This document shows, one piece after another, positions 19,763 to 25,246 of a stretch of DNA of 25,246 nt. The notes beneath the pieces were generated by a model. The model saw only the letters and a list, made by a program, of their open reading frames with translations. It was not told the DNA's origin and searched no databases. Position numbers and translations under genes: made by a program. Position 1 is the first letter of the stretch. Each line of letters starts with the position of its first letter. This DNA is from Chara braunii (Eukaryota; Streptophyta; Charophyceae; Charales; Characeae), in assembly GCA_003427395.1 (NCBI GenBank), contig BFEA01000662.1:620165-645410 (forward strand), given 5' to 3'.

Positions 19763-21666
19763 ATGAACGTCCATGAACAAATATTTAATTATGAGCTTCA
19801 AATTCTTTCGGATGATTATCATAATCAAGTAAATATCAGAGCACTCGTAAACCAACTTTTAACCTTTGTTCAACACTGTCGACAAAAGTATTTGATAAAA
19901 GCAAAATTAACCAGGTTTTTGACCGATGAGCAGGAATAAGAGAATTTGTCTTAAACCACCAGTACCTCGCCCAGCTTCAAGTTGAAAACGCCGACGCGGC
20001 TATTAAGAGTTTTCTTGAGCTTTTTAAATATGCAGAATCCTTGTTTTCTACATCTTCAGTTGGTTGTATTCCAAGTGCTTATGATTTTTTTACAAACCAA
20101 TGGGAAGATAAGCAAGCCATAAAGTGTTTTCACTCTCCATTGACAACGACATTTGCCCAGGAGCAACGAGAGTATTTGAAAAGACCTCAGACAATAGAGG
20201 AAGTTTAAACAACCTTACTGCAGATAAAGAAAGACAAAATAAAACGGATAAATGAACTAAAAAAAAAAAATGGAATGTCATGTGACCAACTTTCTCCTCA
20301 TACCTGCTAAGATTATATAATGTGGTCGAGAAATCAGGATTGATGGATGAATTGGCCAACCAAGGCATTCTCTCCTTATTGTATAAGAAAAAAAATAAGC
20401 TTCACATAAGGAATTACAATGCAACCACATTCCTCACAATGGCCTATAAGTTGACAAAAACACTGTCAATCGAATGATACATATTATGACATATATTATA
20501 TGCCCTTCACAAAATTTTTTTATCTATGGTAGACACATTAAGGATAATATTATCGTAATCTATAAAATGATCACGCTGTCACGCCAATCTAGGCAAATGT
20601 TTCTTTTGTGTTCACAGACTTCGAAAAAGTTTATAATTTGAAGATGAATTTTGGTGTCAATATGTGTAAGTGAGTCCATATCCTTCAATGTTACAACCAT
20701 GATCCAAGGTAATGATCTTTTGTCACAAAAAATTAGGCTTCAATAGCTAGTGCGACAAAACAACTTTTTGACTTCTTTATTTTTTTAATCGTGATGGAGA
20801 CACTAGAGGCCAATCTCATAACAAGTCGTACTATCAAACATCTTCAAATTTCAGGGATACCAGAAGAGACAAAACCTATAGCTTAATGTCTCATATGATA
20901 TTGTTGTCATGACGGAAGCCTTAGTGTTCAATATGGAGAAAATACTCGTGCTGATAAACCAATTTTTTAAAGTCAATAATATGGTGGTTAACTGGGGCAG
21001 GTAGAAACAAGGATGGTAGAGTCGTTTTAATGAAGTTCGCCCTTCTGAGCACCCCAAGGTTAGTTGGGTCCCATTGGAAGCTTCGGTTCTGGGTATCTCT
21101 GATGGCTAAAGGAAAACCCACTTCAAATGATCATTGAACTGCTCACTTGACAATTGAAAAAAATACATCAACGAAAAATAACCACCTCACTTTTTAGGAG
21201 GCCTTTGATTATTAACAATATTGTCCTTGCTTCCATATGGTACAAATTAGTGTTGTGGTCGCTCAATAAGACACGTACCAAAGCACTTCAGAGGCAAGTA
21301 GCAGCCCTTCTATGGAGAGGCACCCATGACCAAGAAAAGGTAACACAAAAAGTTGTCTAACTTTTTTTAATTTGAACAAAAACAATGAGGGGGTTGGGGG
21401 TGCACAATCCTTCTCTCCAATACTAAGCCCTTTCCCTTAAATGGATGAAAACGATAATTTTGTCTATAGACAAACCTTGACAGATCATTGCACTGAGGCA
21501 AATTCGTAGGCTGACACTTCCTACCTCTGCGACATGCACCCCCTTACATGAGTGGATGATTAGTTTTGGAGCATTCTCTAGGGGGAAAGTAAAATGGGCG
21601 AAGGCAGAAGTGTCCGTGAGACCTTTCAAGCAAAATTTTCACCTCATCTTTCTTGATTGGTTTTGA
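19763..21666 (+). pseudogene. Decayed LINE-type (non-LTR) reverse transcriptase ORF2
   Basis: Nine pieces in collinear order, spread over all three plus frames with many stops, match the layout of plant LINE ORF2. At 19763-19939 there is a linker with RQKYLIKAKLTRFLTDEQ. At 19936-20208 there is DFFTNQWED and EQREYLKRPQTIEEV, just before the RT core. At 20286-20477 there is GILSLLYKKKNKLHIRNYN then AYKL (RT motifs 1-2). At 20519 there is FIYGRHIKDNI. At 20593-20670 there is FVFTDFEKVYN, the catalytic-aspartate motif A. Near 20751 there is LVRQN (motif B region) and at 20788-20886 METLEANL. At 20891-21004 there is SYDIVVM, the degraded YADD box, then VVNWG. At 21154-21360 there is VLASIWYKLVLWS and LLWRG. 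At 21385-21666 there is GLGVHNPSLQY and LKWM. It is an old, dead copy; the T-rich DNA at 21710-21725 may mark its 3' side. It cannot be assigned to a clade by eye. Confidence 0.85.
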
Positions 21667-22583
21667 CTCCACATGGGTGCCTCTTTTCGGCCTTCCAAAT
21701 TTTTCTTAATTTTTTTTTTTTTTTCCTGAACTTACTTTGATGGAATATAACTGGTATAGTTAGAGTGAGGATAAAACTTCGTCAAAATTTGGTTGCTTCG
21801 GGCTCTGTTTAAGTTTCTATAATTGTTATAGAGTTTCGGGGTAGTATTATAGCGTTGATGGTATGGGTATTGTTCCCTAACAATATATTGAAGAAACTGA
21901 TACTATAACTGGAAATATGTTTTTTTCTATTACCATGTCTTTTGTTTTGTTGAAAAATAAGAAAAGAAAAAACCCTCAAATGAATTTTTATGATGGTAAC
22001 CCTTAAGTATATCATGAAAACAAAGAGGTCACTATGCCAAGAACAGAAAAAGAAAGACCAGCTAGTTATGGTCGCATTTTTCACCAGATTTCCAGAAGCA
22101 TGTCATACCCGTCTTTTGCAAATGACGCTAGATTACGATTTAAAATTATAACAATCAACGATTGTTGCTTAGATATCCTAACGTCAAAATCAAAATGTTA
22201 CAAGCCAACATATGGACCTTGAGAGATGATGTTCAATGAAGAAGTTACCTATGAATTGGAGGGTGTAATGGTTGTCCCATAATATAAATTATCTAAAAAC
22301 GTTATTTTTTAAGTATTTATTAAACACCTCTGTGATAGTATTAAAACTCTGATGTTGACTATGTGCAAAACCTTTGAGGAATTTTTTATGCCTTAAAAAC
22401 GAGGCATTGAAATTCGAAAAAAAATGATAAAAGTCAATTCTATAATGAAAAACTTGAAATACAGTTACAATAAAAAACGATTGCACAATGAAGAAAAAAA
22501 ATTGCATAATCCTTATGGATGAAAAATTATTCTTTCATGTTCTATGACGATGGAACATCAGAAGATGTCCCTATAGTTTGTTT
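21667..22583. other. No gene recognised, AT-rich
   Basis: T-run at about 21709-21724, then dense stops. A 62-codon open frame at 22034-22222 has no motif. Confidence 0.45.
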
Positions 22584-22736
22584 GAATAACAAGACTTGGT
22601 GAGATAAACAACAGAAGTACTCATAAGTCATATGAACAACAAAACTTGGTGAGAGAAACAATAACAATAATCAGAAGTCATGTGAACAATAAAACTTGGT
22701 GAGAGAAACAACAACAATATTATGAAGTTATGTGGA
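22584..22736. repeat. 50-bp tandem repeat, three copies
   Basis: Units start at 22584, 22634 and 22684, exactly 50 bases apart, and a decayed fourth begins at 22734. The consensus begins GAACAACAAAACTTGGTGAG and continues with AACAATAACAAT then AAGTCATGT. Copies 2 and 3 are the most alike. Units abut without spacers. Confidence 0.85.
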
Positions 22737-23551
22737 CAGTTCAGTGCTGCAGTGACAGACAAAAGAGGTCGTGCAAAAAAAGGAAGTCAATGAAGAGGAA
22801 AATTTCATGTTTGAAATCGTGATGCCCAAAAAAAGCAGTAGCGTCAAAAAATATAGCAGTAGCCTGTACAACAAACCCAACAACCTGCATAACAATAGAT
22901 GCATTTATGAGCGTCATGAAAAACTTAGAACATAAAATAGGTTTGATGACAGATTAAGTTTGACAATATATAGTACTTTAAGTTTAGCAAGATTAGGCAC
23001 AATGTTGTATATTATCCCTGTTGGGCACTTAGAAAGGTTTCGTAAGAGTATAATGGCGAGTAGAGGGTACAACCCCTTCCATCTGATTTGTCGGTAGAAA
23101 AAACAAATATTGCGAAAAAATATTGGTTAGTGAGAAGTACAATAAGTATCAAGGACTACAACCACATACACATATTTACCATACGAACATTCACAACAAA
23201 TAATATAAAATTACTTACAATGATAAATTATTTTATAAAGAAAGTGTAGAAATGTAAATGATTCTATAGAATAAGAATGATGTCAGATCATCATTAAATA
23301 GAGGTTGGAGAAGAGGATTATAAAAAAACAAAATTAAGAAAAGTGATAACCTAAATCGATCGAATGTTATGATAATGATGTATCTTCACAACATTTTGTT
23401 TTTTTAGGAAAACTGAAATAGCATGAGAAATATTTATAGTAACTATAAAAATGAAAACAAAAATCAGATTAAAGATTATAATTTGGTTATGTGATAAGTG
23501 TCGATGAACTGAAACATAAACTAAAGAATATAATTGCGGTTAAAGATTGAC
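22737..23551. other. No gene recognised, AT-rich
   Basis: A small A-rich repeat, AGCAGTAGC, occurs at about 22834 and 22857. Otherwise nothing is seen; stops are dense in all frames. Confidence 0.45.
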
Positions 23552-23846
23552 TAGGTTGCCGGCGTTCGAGACGGGCCGAATGCCCGAACCCGAACGCCCG
23601 AATGTACGGGACCCCTTCGAAAGGCGTTCGAGCGTTCGTGCCGAACGTGGATAAAAAAAACAAAAACAAACAAAAAAAAACGTTTTCAAAAAATTTCGAA
23701 AACAAATATGTTATGGAGAAAAATAAATTAAACAACATTTGCCTTGGCACTATATCCAAATTCTTTACCAAATTTGAATTAACAATCAAATACAAAAAAT
23801 AAACACTATGATAAAAATAAAAATAATAAAAAGAGAATTAAAATAA

Positions 23847-24150
23847 GTGAGTGTGCCAGCACCTTTTCGACACCGCTATCTTTGCCGATTTTTTATTATT
23901 TTTTGGCATTGACAAATGCCCTGAAAATTTCTTGATATGTAGTTTACATAATCAATAACACATTATTTTTTTTCCAGAAAATAATAATTTTTTTTAGACC
24001 CGAAATAAAGTGAAAACAAAAAGTTAAAAATAAAAAAAAAACAAAAGAGTGAGTGGGCGAGCACGTTTTGACACCCCCATCTTTGACGAGTTTTAATGTT
24101 TTTTTGGCTTAGCAGAATAGCTTCAAACGTTATATGCGTGTAGGATACAT
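23847..24150 (+). repeat. Two ~202-bp direct repeats inside copy 1
   Basis: GTGAGTGTGCCAGCACC at 23847 and GTGAGTGGGCGAGCACG at 24049 start similar blocks, each followed by TTTTCGACACC-like, CATCTTTG-like and GGCATTGACAAATG-like words in the same order. The second copy of the element (reverse strand) has the same two blocks. Confidence 0.65.
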
Positions 24151-24277
24151 CATAGAGAACTAAAAAATAAAAATAAAAAAAAACAACTTATTTTTAGCCC
24201 CCGAAATATTTTTTGGCGGGGGCCGAACCTGGAGGTGTTCGACCCCCGAACAGGACCCCGAACAGGACCCCGAACGC

Positions 24278-24319
24278 CCGAACGTTCGGGGGCCAGCCTG
24301 GGGGCCCCCAAACGTTCGG
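24278..24319. repeat. 17-bp subterminal hairpin of copy 1
   Basis: CCGAACGTTCGGGGGCC (24278-24294) pairs with 24303-24319 at 16 of 17 positions (C24287 faces A24310), with an 8-base loop. The left arm also contains the palindrome CCCGAACGTTCGGG. Confidence 0.85.
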
Positions 24320-24334
24320 TCAGGTAACCCCGTA

Positions 24335-24433
24335 TAAAAGGTAATAAAGTAGGCAATGTGGTAAAAAAGAACAAACTAGTTTTTCGCGAGTCTGTAGATC
24401 TCAATCCGAGAGTCAAACAAGAATGAATACGAC
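24335..24433. other. Unique spacer between inverted element copies
   Basis: About 100 bases with no similarity to either element and no gene. Confidence 0.5.
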
Positions 24434-24450
24434 ATATATATATATATATA
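24434..24450. repeat. (AT)n run at one flank of copy 2
   Basis: An alternating AT run that stops exactly where the element's GGGTCACC begins. Confidence 0.9.
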
Positions 24451-25207
24451 GGGTCACCAGCCCGTAGGTACGGAGGTCCCCGGGCAGACCTCCGTACGTA
24501 CGGGCGTTCGGGGTCCCGTACGGGGTTCGAACCCGACGGCGTTAGGCCCCCGCCAAAACTTATTTCGAGGACTAAAAATGTTTTGTTTTTTCTTAATTTG
24601 TTTTTGTCAGTTCTCTATGACGTGAGGTACATGCCTGTAAATTTTCAAGTCATTTAGCAAAGCCAAATAAGAACTAAAAATCGCCAAAGATGGAGGTGTA
24701 GAAACGTGCTCGCCGACGTATTTTTTCACTATTTACTTTTTGTTTTCACTTTAGTTCGGTGTCTAAATTATTTTATTATTTTTTGAAACTTTTTTAGTGA
24801 GTTTTGTATTATGCGAAATCCACATCTGTAAATTTTCAGGGCATTTAGCTATCCGAAAAAAAAAAAAAAAAAAAAATCGCCCAAGACGGCGTTGTCGAAA
24901 ATATGCTCGGACACTCACTAAATTTAATTCTCTTTTTATTTATATTTATTTTTATTATTAATATTTATTTTTTGTATTTGATTTTTATTTCAAATTTGGT
25001 AAGGAATATGGATGTAATGCTCAGGGAAATCTTGTTTTATTTATTTTTCTCCATAACATTTTTTTTTTTTCAGATTTGTTTGATGACTTTATTATTTATT
25101 TTTTTGGGTCCGCGTTCGGCTTGAACGGCCGAACGCATCCCCAAGGGGTCCCATACGTTCGGGCGTTCGGGTTCGGGCGTTTGGCCCGTCCCGAACGTCG
25201 GTTACCC

Positions 25208-25209
<2 letters not shown>
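24451..25209 (-). mobile_element. GC-ended non-autonomous element, copy 2 (inverted)
   Basis: The left end begins GGGTCACCAGCCCGTAGG; the right end finishes CGTCCCGAACGTCGGTTACCC, giving GGGTCACC against GGGTAACC as terminal repeat. Its reverse complement follows copy 1 from end to end: the same GACGGGCC and CCCGAACCCGAACGCCCGAA words, the same GTTATGGAGAAAAATAAAT stretch, the same 202-bp pair, the same TTTGGCGGGGGCC junction and the same subterminal hairpin position. By eye about four in five bases match in the first 90, with mostly transitions. It has no coding capacity. (AT)n runs lie on both sides. Confidence 0.65.
24460..24505. repeat. 18-bp subterminal hairpin of copy 2
   Basis: GCCCGTAGGTACGGAGGT (24460-24477) pairs with 24488-24505 at 17 of 18 positions (G24467 faces G24498), with a 10-base loop. 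Two more palindromes follow at once: CCCGTACGGG (24515-24524) and GGGTTCGAACCC (24523-24534). Confidence 0.88.

Positions 25210-25210
<1 letters not shown>

Positions 25211-25238
<28 letters not shown>
25211..25238. repeat. (AT)n microsatellite
   Basis: Fourteen AT units, one base beyond the ...ACCCTG end of copy 2. With the run at 24434-24450 it suggests the element landed inside an AT microsatellite. Confidence 0.95.
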
Positions 25239-25246
25239 CGTCAAAT

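Larger units (their letters stand above)
23554..24332 (+). mobile_element. GC-ended non-autonomous element, copy 1
   Basis: The left end begins GGTTGCCGGCGTTCGAGACG; the right end finishes CGTTCGGTCAGGTAACCCC, a loose terminal inverted repeat with a GGGTNACC core. TA flanks it on both sides (23552-23553 and 24333-24334). About 90 bases of GC-rich, GTTCGGG-bearing sequence at each end enclose an AT-rich interior (23645-24200) with two ~202-bp units. It has no coding capacity; open frames inside are low-complexity. The whole sequence aligns collinearly with the reverse complement of 24451-25209. It resembles a MITE-like DNA element; the family is not known to me. Confidence 0.65.

Noticed and set aside
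22584-22736. CRISPR array
   Set aside because: The units abut with no spacers, and the window is eukaryotic.
24515-24534. GGGTTCGAACCC as a tRNA T-arm
   Set aside because: It is a self-palindrome within the GC-rich element end; no cloverleaf fits.
23554-25209. Helitron (terminal hairpin near the 3' end)
   Set aside because: There is no 5' TC, no CTRR end and no A/T insertion site; both ends carry inverted GGGTNACC, which points to a TIR-type element.

Overview
This is a nuclear genome window from a eukaryote, most likely a plant-lineage organism and, on protein evidence, probably a charophyte alga close to Chara braunii. That assignment rests on two degraded minus-strand protein fragments (8637-10177 and 12439-13062). 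They contain phrases I recognise from memory as belonging to large uncharacterised protein families of Chara, one with a Myb/SANT-like N-terminus. I could not search a database. Long (GA)n, (GT)n, (CA)n and (TA)n microsatellites, poly-A tracts, a decayed non-LTR retrotransposon and the absence of bacterial-style gene packing all fit a repeat-rich eukaryotic genome. I see no intact, confidently functional gene, and no rRNA, tRNA or CRISPR array.

Layout. 1-2400: (GA)n microsatellite, then mixed sequence with one unidentified open frame (1102-1491) and several strong inverted repeats (1717-1770, 2171-2198, 2277-2323). 2400-5200: AT-rich non-coding DNA holding two tandem-repeat systems. One is a satellite-like array of alternating ~125-bp half-units (about 3125-3960). 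The other is seven spaced copies of a short unit with an invariant nine-base core (4241-4965), of which at least three fold into stem-loops with different but self-complementary stems. 5200-8636: pyrimidine-rich, no gene recognised, with a TATA box and two strong GTAAGT donor-like sites near 6490-6730. 8637-10177 (minus): coding fragment split by a one-base frame change. 10200-12438: no gene; two compound microsatellites. 12439-13062 (minus): the end of a Myb/SANT-like protein with two internal stops. 13063-17950: AT-rich, with minor repeats and two unidentified open frames.

17950-19300: a GC-ended, palindrome-rich segment enclosing a ~600-bp purine-only-like tract, possibly a mobile element. 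19763-21666: remnant of a LINE-type reverse transcriptase on the plus strand, recognisable in nine pieces spread over all three frames. 22584-22733: a 50-bp tandem repeat. 23554-25209: the most interesting part. Two homologous ~780-bp elements lie in inverted orientation about 120 bp apart. Each has GC-rich hairpin-forming ends, GGGTNACC-like termini, an AT-rich interior with a duplicated ~202-bp unit, and TA at the flanks; one sits inside an (AT)n microsatellite. Their subterminal hairpins differ in sequence, yet four substitutions in one arm are matched by compensating substitutions in the other.

The genes do not form an operon or pathway. The window is best read as a graveyard of transposable elements and family-specific gene fragments.
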